Below, piece after piece: positions 1 through 13,312 of a stretch of 64,000 bases of DNA. The notes beneath the pieces were generated by a model. That model saw only the letters and a list, made by a program, of their open reading frames with translations, did no database searches and was not told the origin of the DNA. Position numbers and translations under genes: made by a program. Each line of letters opens with the position of its first letter. The stretch's first letter is position 1. The DNA comes from Lepas anatifera (Eukaryota > Arthropoda > Thecostraca > Lepadidae). The DNA lies in assembly GCA_034440635.1 (NCBI GenBank), contig JAOTON010001946.1, forward strand, positions 526,001 to 590,000, given 5' to 3'.

Positions 1-666
1 AACACAACACCTTTAATCAACCGGCAAATGGGAAAAATGAAACTACGTGATGCTGTAGCAAAACTCATAATCAAACAATGTGTTACTCGTTGATAGGGAT
101 ATGGTGCAGCATATTGTGAACTGTTTGTGATCGTTTTGTGAACTGTTTTCTGACGAGAAGTTTTAATGAAGAATTAGCATACTCTACTATACTTAGTTTT
201 CAAAAATTCAAAAAAACTATTCAAACTGTAGTGCGAGTAGTTCAAAGAACTATTTAACATTTGCGATTCGATGTACAAGCTTGTTTGTTTCATGTATTTA
301 ATGTGTATTTCATTGTAATGCCGTGATCAAGGCGAAATACCAAAATGTAGACATGCTAATTTGTAACGTTTGTAAAACTAATACAAGAATTCATTGTAAG
401 ACCCTTTTTATCAATATTTTCCCATATACAAATATACAGTTCTCAGACGTTTTCCTCGATATCATTAAAAAAACAACAATGAAGGAAACTTTCGGGTAGG
501 ACCTTTGTAGCGTATTACACCCGAATGTAATGATAGCGATTTCGCTTTTTTTCAGAGTAGCACTATGAAGTGGTAGCGGTTTCAGCCAGCCAAAGTAGCG
601 GAAGTAGCGGTAGCGGCTTTAAAAATTCTAGCGATGCCTATCTCTAATTGTTTGCACTGCAATGGG
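1..666. other. No gene seen; GTAGCGG-rich transposon-like remnant at right
   Basis: AT-rich sequence without an ORF of note. At 540-646 the motif AGTAGCGG recurs and the stretch ends TAGCGATGCCTATCTCTA. This looks like the subterminal region and end of a hAT-type element, but the other end is outside the window or decayed. Confidence 0.35.
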
Positions 667-1622
667 TTAACCCGCGTCCCGGTGGGCCTCTGAGCCACCT
701 TCGCCTTGGTGGGGGTATTTGAACACCCCCTCGAACTCGGCCCCTATACGGGATAGCGAAAAACGCGAAAGCTGGTGGATAGCTCATAAAAAATCATGAA
801 GAAACTATTTCATTCATTTTTTGGCTTAGGTCACTATTGAGGTCATGACAGATCAAAGAAGATGACATTTTTTAGTAGAGTTTTTGCGCTCTAGCGTCTA
901 ACAGAGTTGAATTAAAATTATTTATAGGCACCATTCGCTTCCTCTCGTCACGGCGAAACGAATGATGTATAATATGACCATACTAGGTCAAAACACAAAA
1001 ATGACCTGACTTCAGGTCAGGTCAAGGTTACTTTTTGTTCTAGTATAGTCAATATGCAATCAATTGACTTGCAATAGTAGCCCAAACGCAATGGTATCAT
1101 AATAAAACCTGTATCGTCATTTCGTGCAAAGTATTGACCTAAGCCTGAAACCTACCTAAGTAGCCCCAAATGACCTCTCAGAGGTCACAGGTCGAAAATT
1201 GCAACATTAACCCGAAAAGAAGCTCAGAATACTACGATTTGAAGAATATTAATGTATTCTAAGCTGTATCTACACAAATACAGCCCAACTTGTTTTATTA
1301 TGCATTTACGATGGAGAGGTCATGGTCCTTACTTGACCTTAGGTCATCGATATGACAAAAACTCGGAATATGTATGGTAGCACTCGGTGGGCCCATTATG
1401 TGGTATAAGTTTCGATCCGATAGGTTCACCCATTTGTTGCTTATGCCACCTGAAACGTTTTTGAAGGTGAGGTCACTTGACCTGCACTGGTGACCTGACC
1501 TGAGATGACGATAAGGTGTGTCAAGTATGCGGGCGCTTCACGCCGCCGTTTTTTCGTGCCGTTGGAAAAACCCAAGGAAGGTGCACAAACACCCCTCCCC
1601 CACCGGGGTAGGGGGATGATAA
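667..1622 (+). mobile_element. F2 element, copy 1
   Basis: It starts TTAACCCGCGTCCCGG. A GC-rich block with GTGGGGGTATTTGAACACCC follows, then a TGACCT/AGGTCA-rich centre and a second GC-rich block ending near CCACCGGGGTAGGGGG. The left TTAA is clear; the right boundary is approximate. Confidence 0.7.
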
Positions 1623-1942
1623 ATCTCAATGTTATTGTTGCTCAGTTGCCACTTAACACATGATTCTATATGAAAAAATGATAACTTTTGGTGTTTTTTA
1701 TGGGTTTAGCTTTCAAAAAAACTTCGATCGTGGGCAATTTAAAATTTTCCTTTCTGCCAGCCATTTCCCATATCCCCCGAGTGTCCAATCGGCCCTGTCC
1801 CTCACAGTTTTTTGCGAATATTTCTGAGCTTAATTACACCCAAGAAACAAAATTTTGTAAAATTTCTAGTTGAAAATGTTTTAATCTTCCCAAAAAATCT
1901 GTCATGTCAGGTAACTGACTTATGACGTCATTATTTAACAAT

Positions 1943-2640
1943 TACACCGGAGAGTGGTCTGGCTGTAACGCGCACTGGAGGGTACTGGTAAGCCCCCTCT
2001 AAGATCTTGGAAACTAAGAAGCGTAGAAAAACGCCGGTTGGGGGTGGGTGGGAGCTATGTTGGTCTAAATCATAGCTTATTTTCATTTACTTAGGTCAAT
2101 TTTTGTCAAGGTCAAACGAGGTCATAAAGGTCAAATATTGGTCATGCTGGGTACCTATTGGAAAATGATGTGATTATGCGGGAAAGGACGGAAATAAGCT
2201 AAAGGCAGACCAGGGTCATAGATGAAAGATCGCAAATCATATTTCTTGCTATTTTGAGGTCAAGTCCATTCAAGGTCATTAACCTATAAGGTCACAATGT
2301 GGTATACTACCTATAATGTACATACATTATTACGGACGCTATAGCAACTGTTTGGTGGGATATGATGATTGATTAATTGATTGATTGATAGGATGATGAC
2401 CTTTACCAATGACATTTGACCCTGGCCTTTGACCTCGACCTTTACACTGAGGTATTTTAACTATGACGTCATATCATAATATACGTCAGACCGGGTACCG
2501 CCATATAACCGGAGGCACTGGGGTCAATGACATTGAAATTGTTGATATGGCCTTGACTTGTGACCTCTGAAATTGATCTTGACCTTTATTTGAGGCGAAC
2601 TTAACATATCATCCGGTCATATGGCGTTATGACGTCACCA
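1943..2640 (+). repeat. F4 repeat, copy 1
   Basis: Begins ACGCGCACTGGAGGGTACTG, with AGATCTTGGAAACTAAGAAG, then AAGGTCAAACGAGGTCATAA and TGACCTATAAGGTCACAATG-like hexamer strings. Matches 9,487-9,960. It continues into hexamer-rich sequence to about 2,640. Confidence 0.65.
2366..2390 (+). repeat. ATTG tetranucleotide run
   Basis: TGATTGATTAATTGATTGAT, a short simple repeat within F4 copy 1. Confidence 0.8.
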
Positions 2641-5562
2641 CTCAGTCTCCAATGCAGGTGAACTGGTCCGACCGCGCGATTCCGGCGATCTCAAAATGCA
2701 GGTCTAACTTTGAAATCCTATGAGTAAAACGAGATTCAACTGATGAAAAAAAGTATTCGCTAATCGACAAGCCGTTAAATGCTCTCAAAGTGGCCAAGTA
2801 TCACCTTTCGGCTACGAGCGGTTCTCCGGACACCTTGGAAAATAGCTGGGGGGCTCCGCGGTATCCTCCAGTCCACGTGTTAACCCTTTAAGCCAATTTT
2901 GCTATTCTTAAAAGTGGAAGACTAAACCAGAGTGCAACTCGGCTGTTAAAAGAGCTAGATTTCAATTTTCTGATCATTCGAAAGCCCATGGAATGTATAT
3001 AATCGCTGACAATGCAACCGCTGAAATTGCTGACAATAATTTTGAGGTCAGGTCAACAATGAGGAAACCAAATGTCACCAACATACACCATTATGAAGAA
3101 AATTTTATTTATGTTTTCGAACACAAAAATACAACAATCCTTTTGCTTCATGACACAGGACTTCAAATGGTATGCAACATGACCTTGACATGTCGTTATT
3201 TAACCCTGATCCGAGGTCCTTGACCTCAGGTCATGGTGAAATATAAGGGTATCCCGTTACCTAAGAAGGACATGTTGCATGCCATTCGTCTCGTTGAGCT
3301 GGAACAAACACATAAATACCGCCAGATATCTTCTAAATCTTCGCACCGGGCCGTTGGAGCGAAGATGAACCATGTCCGTTTCCTTGGTGAGGCCAGATGA
3401 GGCTCCCCTTTCACGCATAGACACATTGTTACAGTCGCAATAAACGTGAAACCAAACGGAAATAACTACTTCTGAAAGCCCCTGCAGAGACAAAAAACTG
3501 TTAGTGCCCAAGCACCTTATATCAAGTCAAGCTAATGCAGCAACATTCTTATGTAGAATATACCAACTCCATCAGGACTCTCCCGGTACCCGTCACCTTC
3601 TGGGGGAGAGGAACAAGGCCGAGAGTTTAGGTAGCAGAGTGGTCTTGATGTAAGGTCAAAGGCATAAACTACCTCAACAAAGCAATAGCATGCATAACCC
3701 TGATTAGTATGTGCCAAATGATCTCCATGACACCAAAATCATAGTTATACTGCGTTTAATTGCAATTCTTTAACACTCTCAGATAATATTGTATACCCTT
3801 GGTGACCTCTGCTGACATAGCTATGGACCTAATCGGATATATGTTTGTGACATATCACATTTTTCAATTCTACAGCTTTTGAATGTTATCGAGAAATTTC
3901 GTCTTGCATTTCTAATAGCGAGCTAAATTTCCACTTCGAAAAATCACTATGCATGGACATAGGAATGACGTCATGACTCAGAGACCTGACCTGACCTAGC
4001 TAGGTATTTTTTGTCAAAAATGTTGCAAAATTTGTCAGGTAACAGATATGCATACTGACACTGCCTTAATACAAATACTCTTGGAATTATTTGCAAGAGA
4101 AACTGAGAGTAGCAGGTCAAACGGAATACTCAGCACGTGCCGGGAAACAAGCATCAGAGACGAAATTTTTACTTGCCCATGGTCGAAGTTTTTTGCAAGA
4201 TAGAACAATATCTTCTGCACTCAAAGTCTCCATTTTAGCCCTAGAATCACCCCCTGAGTGGCAATTGGTCTATTTCAAAAATTATTTTTTCACCATCATT
4301 ATCATCCCCCTACCGGGGCGAGAGTTAAAACTTGGGTTTTCAGAAGATTCAGTCATCTAGTTTCCTTAGGTTTCGCCAGATATGTTGGCAGAGTTAGGGG
4401 TTTTCTGGCCTCTGAACGCCCGGTTGGGAAATAACATCCATCACTGTCCTGTGGAGAGGTCTCGGGACAGGTTAGATTCTGATAACCCTTTCTGGTTGTG
4501 ACGCTGTGTTTGATTGATGGAGATAAAACCTGCCACATGTCTGAAATTTCATGAGTCGAAAACCCGGTTAAATGTAAACCTATGCTTAATAACCAAAATG
4601 GATTGTATTTTTCCAGAAGGATACAATGCTTAAGGAGATGACCAGTTCCAAAAATATGGAATGTTAGGTTTATATTATGAACCAGTCTCTTGTAACATTC
4701 ATATTCATTATGCCCCTTAACGACTTACGTCAGTTGTAAACACCGAATTGACCAGAGGAATCAAATTAATATCGCCAAGATGTCTCTCAATTTGCAATAT
4801 GTGCTTTCACTTAAGCTCGCCCGCTCAGAAAGAACTTAACTATATTAAATATGTGTGGGACTTATTTGTGCAAGCTGCAAGCAGGCTTAGAGATTCTAGC
4901 AGATAGACCAAAGCACATAAGTGACATTTACTATTTTCCTTGAAAAAGATAGCTATAAGATGGAGAAACTGACATCTTGATTGAAATTTCTTATCACCAG
5001 AATTTGAAATCGGGTATTTCCCCGACACATAACATAAGCTGACCGAAAGAATCATTCGCTGACCTTCCTCGACCTGAGAAGCCAAAACAATTTCTTCCAA
5101 GCACATTCTCGCGCTAGCCGGCAGGCGAACGATACATCTAACAAGCTAAATGACGGGTCCGCTGGCTGAGCGGCGCCTTCAGCTGGCTCGGCACATCTGT
5201 CACCGGCAGTGTGAGGGTGCCTGTGCTTCCTCCCCGCCAACGTCCTGACGGCAATCGCGCTCAGGACTAACTTGGTCAGGCGCCGGACCGAGGGACGGTC
5301 AAAAATAGAATGCATGGCGTAAACTGGCTCAAGGCCGCTGCGCGGCCGAATATGCTCCAGCTCAGGGGCATGCAATGGGTTCCGTACAGCATGCCTTTAG
5401 CACAAGGAACGTTCACGAGAAGCATACGTTCAAGCTATATGTCATATTTATGTTTCAACGATAAAACTCTTGTTTCATCTCCAGCAAGCGCTTATAATAG
5501 ATTAACAAGTTTGCCTTCTCAAAGTTTCAATGCCTCTTGTACCTATATCCACATGATGTTTT
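2641..5562. other. No recognisable gene
   Basis: Unique-looking AT-rich sequence with scattered TGACCT hexamers. A GC-rich patch at 5,105-5,300 is open on the minus strand for about 107 codons but has no recognisable motif and no clear splice context. Confidence 0.5.
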
Positions 5563-6404
5563 TTAACACGCGCATTGACGGGGGTCTGAGCCACCTTCGC
5601 TTTGAGGGGGTGGGTACCCGCCCCCTAAGATCTCAAGAACTACGCTAGATAGAGAAAAACGTTTAACGGCGTTGGAGAGCCCATCCACTTCTCTATCGAA
5701 AATATATCAAACATTTTTTGTCAGGTCACATCTACGGTCACTAGAGGTCAAGACATGCTGTCATAGGGATAACATCTAAATGTAGGTTTTTGATGAGCAA
5801 GTAAAAATAGAGCAAAACAATTTATCATTGGAATCCATGCAGCAGGCCGAGGCAAATGATATATAATATGACCTTGTTAAATAAAAATTAGGTAAAATAG
5901 GGAATTTGACTGACCTGAGCTCAGGTCAAGGTCAAATTAGCTAAAATGCATATTATTAGAACTGCAAAGACAAGACAAATATAATGCCGTTAGAAGAAAT
6001 GCTATATCACCATCCACTACTAAGTTATTTAGTAAAACCATTTTTCCCATTTATTTCTAATGGAGATGTCATGGCTGGTAGAAAACGACCTTAGGTTATC
6101 GATATAAAAAATACCAGAACATTTTTCAGAGAACTCGGTGGGCCCATTATGTGATATGAGTTTCAATCAGATAAGTTCATCCTGTTCTGACTTATTCTGC
6201 CTTAAACTTTTTTTTTAGGTCAGGTCATTTTACCTGTACTGTGACTTGACCTGATATGACCTAACCTTAAAATTTTGTAAGAAGTTGTAAAAATGATCAG
6301 GGAAAAGGTATACTACGTACGGCGGCGCTACACGCCGCTGTTTTTGTGCTATCTCCAAAAAACCGAGGTGGCGGGTACCCGCCCCCTGTCAATGGGCGTG
6401 TTAA
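5563..6404 (+). mobile_element. F3 element, copy 1
   Basis: 842 bp from TTAA to TTAA. Ends are CACGCGCATTGACGGGGG and, inverted, CCCTGTCAATGGGCGTG, both followed by a GGGTACCC-type hairpin. The centre contains AGGTCA/TGACCT motifs. No transposase. Confidence 0.8.
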
Positions 6405-7159
6405 CTGATACGTCACTTATACATAGAAAGCGAAACACTGCCGTAAGCACTTTGCGCTTTAGCTGAATGATCTGCGCTAGTAACTGCAATATTCCTCCAA
6501 TATGCTGGCATTGCCAAGAAGAGAACTTTGCAACATCCTTCAACAAACTTCAGCCGTGTGAAGGGAATCCCTTATTTTGAAACACGGGACCTTTTTCGAA
6601 GCCGATAAAAATGTTAAATGCCAAGGATGGGAGATTTGTACCCAAAATACGACTTTTATGCTTTTGTTGCTAGAAAAACACTTCCAAACTTGAAAAGATT
6701 TCAATGTTGAAGACACGTAAATTGATTTTCTGGTGCCCTGATGACGTCACGACATGGTGGCTCATCAACAGTGACTGGGTTGCACAAAAATGTTTGAGCT
6801 TTCTGACGATGTATGGCGGATAAGCCCATGATATTTTACATGATCCTATGTGCCAGAAATGCATGAGATTCAAGTTAAGTCAGACAGTGAATGAAGAGGT
6901 TTCCAGTCTTAGTTTGGGGGAAATTTATATGGAAAGAACACTGCGCAAGGTTTTACGATTCCCAAGCAAAATAACAACACTGTCCCAGCCCTCCCCAAAT
7001 TTAAGCCAGTTTCTATCCAGTCATCTTTATCGGTGAGGTGAAGTTCCCCACTACACAGAAGACACCCAGCGGTTCTAGTGAAGTGACTTTTTAAGACTGT
7101 CTCAGTTGTATGCATCAGATAGATATATCCAGTGGTAATTTCATGATTTAAGTCATTCC
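6405..7159. other. No recognisable gene
   Basis: Mostly unique AT-rich sequence between F3 copy 1 and F2 copy 2. ORFs are short and without motifs. Confidence 0.5.
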
Positions 7160-7367
7160 TGGAAACACCCTCGCCCCGGTGGGGGTGTTTGAACACCCCC
7201 TCCCTCCCTGGGGTTTTCCGGTAGCACCAAGTACGGCTCCGCTTCGCGCCGCCGTACTTGATACACCTTGTCCTTAATTAATAATGCAACTTCTCTCAAC
7301 ATTTGAAAGTCAGGTCATCTCAGGTCAGGTCACCAGTACAGATTACGTGGCCTCACCTCCAAAAAAG

Positions 7368-7825
7368 TTAAAGGGAATGTGGCACCTTTACAACGTGATT
7401 TTACTTGAGATAGCCAAGTTGTAAAGCAAGTCGGAAAACCCGGTACTCCATATTTCATTTGTCCTGGAACTCGATATTTCCGTAGAAAAAAGCTAGAACC
7501 TACCTGACACCAGCCCCCCATCAGCCCCCGTCGCCGGGCGGCCATTCTTGTGAGCTGCTGGTGTGACGACATATGCTGACGTCACGATGATCATCAGCCA
7601 ATCGAAGCCCTTGAAGCTTTTCAAGTATGGTAGTGGTTGCTAGATCGTGACATCATCCACAGGCTGGTATTTGTTTATTTTTCTAGAGGAGTATTTAAAA
7701 AACAAAATATTGAACTTATTGTACATTCTTCAGAGAAATCATGAGTGGTATCATTATTTTTGGCTAAAAGTACGCCTAATTTCACTGAATTCCAGGACTC
7801 GACTAAGGTGCTACATTCCCTTTAA
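7368..7825 (-). mobile_element. TTAA MITE, copy 1
   Basis: About 458 bp including a TTAA at each end. Inverted ends are AGGGAATGTGGCACCTT and its complement. It carries the CRE-type palindrome TGACGTCA in the middle. It is inserted in an F2 element whose sequence resumes at 7,826. The strand given is relative to copies 3-6. Confidence 0.88.
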
Positions 7826-8062
7826 AGATATCATAAGTAAGAACAGTGGTAATCTATCCAAATGAAACTCGAATTGGGCTGTGTTTATGTAGATACAGCC
7901 GGGAATACCTCGATATTCTCCAAATTTTAGTATATTGGGCCCCTTTCCAGGTTCATGTTCCAGCTTTTGACCTGTTGCCACTAAGAGGCCATCTAGGGTT
8001 ACTAAGCAGGTTTTCAGATTTGGGTGAATAGCTTTGCAGTAGATGACGATAAAACTTTTATT

Positions 8063-9026
8063 TTAACCCGTGACCTACCGGGGGTCCGGCGCCACCTTCG
8101 CCCCACGGGGGGCCATCGATGCCCCCCTCTAACTCCGAAAATATGGGCGTTAGCACAAATCTGCAAAGTGCACTAGAAAGCTCGCGTGAATTCAATAAGA
8201 AATTACTTCACATTTTTAGTGCTCAGGTCAATAGTTTGACATCCAGAGGTCAAATTAGGTCAAGATCGGCTATTTTCACTCAAATATGCAATGATTAAGC
8301 AAACTGGGCATAGAGCTCTTACGTCATTAGAGCTATTGAGATCGCCAGTGGTTTGACCTCCAGAGGTCACCTCGTGACCTAATATGACCTGAGGTCACAA
8401 AGTGTCAGAAAGTGACCATGCTGTATATAAAAAGGGAGCCAGTGACGAGACATACACGATGATGTTTGGTTCAGTGCTACAGCTTAATTAGGTCAAAAAT
8501 TTTTGACAACATATTGTTTTTGATCCCTTGTGGCCTTGGATGACCTTGGAGAGGTCAAAGGGCAAATATGGCCCGTGTAATCCGTTAAAGGGTGTCCAAG
8601 AACGCTTTTCTGATCAAGCTGACTATTTTCAGTCGTTTTTGTGACTTTTAGATCATAAGACAGCTTTTCCCATGCTTTTTCAAGGGGAGAGGTAACCTCG
8701 TGACCTGACCTCAGGCCACGAAATCGAAAAATCCCGGATATACTCCTTGTTGACCCTGGAGGGGTCATAAAGTGTAGGAAGTTTCAAATCGATCGACTTC
8801 GAAATGTAGCTCTTACAGAGCTCTAAAGTTGAAGTGAGGTGACCTTGGTTGACCTCGTATGGTGACCTGACCTTGGGTGACCCGGGGTAAAAAATTTCAT
8901 GGATGATGGAAAAATGATGCAGTGAGAGGTAGAGCCCTCAACCGCGGTGCTGCGCCTCATCGTTTTTCTGCTATCCTGGAAAAACCTTTGGGGGCCATCG
9001 ATGGCCCCCCGTGGGGCGAGGGTTAA
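8063..9026 (-). mobile_element. F1 element, copy A (TTAA-flanked, hexamer-rich)
   Basis: 964 bp from TTAA to TTAA with CCC...GGG ends and GC-rich terminal blocks containing CCATCGAT(GG)CCCCC. The interior holds many TGACCT/AGGTCA hexamers and no ORF of note. It is inserted in an F2 element that resumes at 9,027 with ATCATTGCGTTTGG. The ends resemble piggyBac-type non-autonomous elements. Confidence 0.82.
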
Positions 9027-9486
9027 TATCATTGCGTTTGGATTGTTACTGGGAGTCGATTGATCTGTTTATTGACTATTCTAGATCGGACAGTGACCTT
9101 GACCTGAAGTCAGGTCAGGTCATTTTATTTTTTTGACCTAGTATAGTCAGATTATATAGTTATATATTTTTATATTTATTGTATAGTCATATCATTCGAT
9201 TTGCGATAACGAGAGGAAGCGAATGGTGTAAGAAATTGATTCTAACCCAACTTAATCAGACACTAGAGCCCAGAAACTCTTCTCTTACATGTCACCTTAT
9301 TTGACCTGTCACGCCCTCAATGTCGACCTAAGCCAAAAAAAGACTGGTATTGTTTCTTCATGAATTTGTATGAGCTATCAACCAGCTTTGGCGTTTTTTC
9401 GCTATCCCACATAGGTGCTGAGTTCGAGCGGGGTGTTTGAACACCCCCACCATGGCGAAGGTGGCTCGGAGGTCCACTGTGGCGGG

Positions 9487-9960
9487 TGTTAACACCCGCA
9501 CTGGAGGGGGGTCTGGCACTGACGCGCACTGGAGGGGACCTGGTAGGCCCCCCTGAGATCTCGGAAACTAAGAGACGTAGAAAAACACCGGTTAGAGAGG
9601 GGGATGGGAGCTATGGTCATCTACATCATGATCAATTTTCATTGATCTATTTTAGTATTTTCAAGGTCAAACAAGGTCATTAAGGTCAAATATTGGCTAT
9701 GCTGGGGAGCTATTAAAAAATTCCGTGATTATGCCAGAAAAAGACGGGGGGTAAGCTAAAGGCGGACCAGGGTTATAAAGGGAAGGTCGCAAAGAACCTT
9801 TCCTGCAATTTTGGGCTCAAGGTCATTCAAGGTCATTGACCTATGAGGTCACAATGTGGCATAATGATTATAATCTACACTATGACTAGCAATATAGGAA
9901 CTGTTTGGCGGGAAATTGGGAAAGACCTTTACCATGACCTTTGACCTTGAATTTACAAAT
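9487..9960 (+). repeat. F4 repeat, copy 2
   Basis: Begins at TTAACACCCGCACTGG next to F2 copy 2 and runs parallel to 1,943-2,460, including AAGCTAAAGGCGGACCAGGG and AACTGTTTGGCGGGA. Confidence 0.7.
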
Positions 9961-12242
9961 AGGCACACAAATACTTAACCATAAAATAAATTTTCAAAGA
10001 GAAGTGTTTCTAGAGAAAAGCTAAGAGCAGTGATGTTCAACAGCTGTGCTTACTTGATAGAAAATAATGTGCCGCAACGTCTTGGAAAATATGTGTCTAT
10101 TTCAGCATACTATTTTCCGCTCGTCTGCCAGACCAAAATAATTGTTCTATATTTTCCTAGAACCGGTTTTTGCATTACCCGTTTTTCACTAGTATTATAT
10201 TGGAACCAGCTTAAGGTTAATGGTTTGGATACTTGTACACCGGGTGGTTATCTACTTATGTAAGACTACATGCCTCGTCAACTATGGCCAAGTTTTAACG
10301 CTGATCATTTTTAATGATCACGTCCGGATCCACATTCTATTATGGGAGAAGTTGCACAATAAGAGTGAGGATTCTACGTGCAAAACACATTATAACTGAG
10401 GAAAACCAGCAAAAGTAGATCTAGTGTCAGACTCTGTGGGTTTGTGAAAAAAAATATATTTTAAACTCAAAGTTACTTTCCGAAAGCATGGAACAAGCTC
10501 CGCTTCACTGCTATTTTTGTCGATTTAAGGGGGAACTGCAATGGTGGTGCCACCCCCTCCCCCCTGGTCTGTCCAAGCGGGGCACGGTGTCCCGGTGTCC
10601 CCCCTCTCACATTCCTCCGTTCCGCCACCTATGCTCTTAGCTTTTATTCTTGGCGTCACGCAAATGACACTCATCTGCGTGATGCGAAGGATAACACCAA
10701 GAAAAAGCCAGAAGGAGATGGTTTAGGTATGTACCTCCAGAAACACACAGCAGATGACACTCAGGGTATATCAGAGCCACTTGAGCTAAAAAGTTCCAAA
10801 AGTTTGCTCTCAATCCAATGAAGCATCATTCACCTGAAATAAGAAAGGTTAACAAACGCCACATGATATTAGTTTTAGTTAAGGGCTATTCAAAGTTTGT
10901 GTGGGACCCAGCAGCGCTAATTTGATGTTTGTTTTGTGATCCCCTAAAGAGTCTGGCAACGCTCTCAAAGCACACGATGCAGATGTGCTTAGTTTCTGAG
11001 ACAATGCATTGTCACGGTGCTTGCAAGCACGTCCTCAATAAGAGCGTGTTAAACACTTCATCTGATGAAAGCATAATTACGGGACAGCCCTACGACAGCA
11101 GTTAACAAGATATTCACCATTGCTTGGGTGGCCATTTCTAACCCAACTCCCTTCGGTCTTTGCAAATGATTCCTAACTAATTTAGAGGAGAGGTGTTTCA
11201 CCTCGCGTACCTGTCAGGTGACCTATTTAACAACATCTGGCCGCAATTGATATGAGATCAAGTCAGTTCGGCTTATGGTATTCTTTCCAAACCAGGGATT
11301 TGTTCTCTAACTTTTCTCAAACCAGGATGCAAATGGGGTCCTAGAAGAACTATGTTAATTTTCTTAACATCATTTAACTAAAAGCCTTTGGAAAAAAGGT
11401 TGAGGTCGCTTTGAGGCCTAATAAGGCCATGCCACACATAACATAACTCTTTGGAACGAAATGAAAACACGGATGCACTTTAGTCTTATCAAATCTTTCA
11501 TGACTTAAAGGAATTCTCTAAATTTTCTTAAATTTGACGAGTTTTAGCCCCTATGGGGTCACAATCAAATTCATGTGGAATCAAAATTAAACGTCTTTTG
11601 CTAGGAGAACACCCTGTGTAAAGACAACAAAGTTCCTATACATCCTCTAATTGGAAAACAAATCAGCCAAAGCAAAACAAATAATAATTAAGTGCAATAT
11701 ATATTTCTGGTTAATTTTACCCACTACCAGTTAAAAAGGGAGGCAGGAGCCCATACATGTTATATGTTACATACATTTTCACCCTACAGCCAGGTAACAA
11801 AAAAAAACTTATCCATCAACTACCAGGTTTAATGTTAGTTCGCTTATGTAAACTAGCTGTACCACTCCCTGATATTGCATTTTTGTTTTGATGCATCTAC
11901 CAAACTACCTATTGTTTATATATTATTTTATCCATGGCTACACCAAAAGAGTAGTCACCTGTTGTATTTGGCGGAGCCACGAAGAAAAGTATTTTGTTAG
12001 TGGGTAAATGTTTGAAAGTATGAAAACTTCGGGAAAAGTATGAAACTTCGGGAGTCGGGATAAAAGATGTTCTCGGTCTATGAATTGATAAAGCACATGG
12101 TTTTTGTAAGCTGTAGCAGCAAAAGGAAGCTCAAAATTTTGTACCAAGCCGGTAATTATTGGAGCGTAAATGGTGAAAAGGGATGAAATTGCGTCTGGGA
12201 TTCATTGTTTTAGTGCTTGCTAGATAACAACAATATTGCCTT
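9961..12242. other. No recognisable gene
   Basis: Unique AT-rich sequence, low in hexamers compared with its neighbours. A C/G homopolymer patch lies near 10,540-10,600. Nothing else was identified. Confidence 0.5.
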
Positions 12243-12479
12243 CTAGTACGAATAATGTATCTTTATTAATATATACTCGCTGAGTATTTTGTTGGATAAA
12301 ACATGTTTTTTAGCTCGTCTTTTTTGCTGTCTGTTTTGCAATTTGAAGAGAATGTTTATTTTAGTCACAAATCTGTTCCCCCAGACAGCAGCACAGTAGT
12401 TGAAATAAGGGAAGATTCGTGAATTATATAAACACTTAAGTTCACCTGAGGTCCGTAAAAATTTGGCTCTCCTCAACAC
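12243..12479 (-). pseudogene. Fragment of a second LINE: C-terminal reverse transcriptase region
   Basis: The minus-strand reading LKCLYNSRIFPYFNYCAAVW, followed by GN...INILFKLQNRQQKR, matches the region after the RT active site in CR1/Jockey-type LINEs (LYNSLI-PYFNYC--VWGN, then a LQKRA box). Only about 80 codons remain and no catalytic motif is present. It is a 5'-truncated or decayed copy unrelated to the full-length LINE in this window. Confidence 0.7.
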
Positions 12480-12613
12480 CCTCGACGTCCCGACTAATTA
12501 TAGAATGCAAATGGTCTAAATGAGCATCTCATTTCAGGCTTCCATCAATTATTATTCCGAAACATTAATTTGCTTCTTATGATTTCGATTTTCACGCTTA
12601 CCCTCCCCCTGCC

Positions 12614-13181
12614 ACATTGACGGATCCAGGAGCAGCTTTTGGAGGGGGCCAAACCAACGTTCTGGGGGGGGTGGCTAAATTGAGAGAATTCGCGAAAACA
12701 TAGTATTTTTCTTTTTATACATTTTTTCCAAGCAGTTCCAGTACAGCTGCTGGAGCCTGAGTCTCACTAAAGTCATCAAAGGACTTGTCACGGAGACCCC
12801 GTCCCCACCGCCCGAACGGGCAACTCCCACAATGGAGAGTTGATCTAGAAGCTAAAGTTTAACGTCCCACAAAGCACGGGGACGGCCGCCCCGCGCAGGT
12901 CACCCTCTCACCAGTCAGTTGCCAGCCGACCTGTACGTCGGGTAAACTATTGAGCGCCGGAGCGTCTCAGGGGAACCGATCCCAAGCCTGAACATGCACT
13001 GCCACTGCATGTTTCTGAGCAGCGGGCCGGAGCACAACGCTCTACCAATTGAGCTACCGGGGCGGCAAACGTTTAAGAAAAACGGCTAAAATTGTGTCAT
13101 CTGGGGAGCCAAAAGATCTTATTTTAGGCTTTGGAGGGGGCCACGGCTCCTTTGATCCCCTTGGATCCGCCAGTGACCTTT
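12614..13181. repeat. Element with GGATCC-type inverted ends
   Basis: The left end, CATTGACGGATCCAGGAG followed by GGAGGGGGCCA, is inverted at the right (TGGAGGGGGCCA, then GGATCCGCCAGTG). No convincing target duplication was seen. Much of the interior is a tRNA-SINE. Confidence 0.5.
12735..13075 (-). repeat. tRNA-derived SINE, family A, copy 1
   Basis: Read on the minus strand it begins CCCCGGTAGCTCAATTGGTA (box A of a tRNA head), with ATCGGTTCCCCTGAG downstream (box-B-like) and a ~200-bp body ending near TGCTGGAG. A relative is at 32,465-32,665. It is not a functional tRNA, as the cloverleaf is not maintained. Confidence 0.75.
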
Positions 13182-13312
13182 CGAGGGTATTTTACACCCT
13201 TGCCCTAACGGTGTTCCATATGGACCACCCATAGCCGTTTGGAAACTAAGCAAGGTAGAAAGATGCAGTAAATTGTAGCGTGTTGCCCTTGATGTTGATG
13301 TTCTTGATGTTA

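Larger units (their letters stand above)
7160..9495 (-). mobile_element. F2 element, copy 2, interrupted by a MITE and by F1
   Basis: F2 sequence occupies 7,160-7,367, 7,826-8,062 and 9,027-9,495, about 0.9 kb in total, close to copy 1. The gaps are exactly MITE copy 1 and F1 copy A, each bounded by TTAA. Continuity across the F1 gap is supported by an uninterrupted relative at 33,050-33,140. Confidence 0.75.

Noticed and set aside
12980..13075. Possible functional tRNA gene
   Set aside because: Only the head has tRNA boxes; stems do not pair and a SINE body follows. The same applies to 32,465, 32,285, 17,215 and 52,888.
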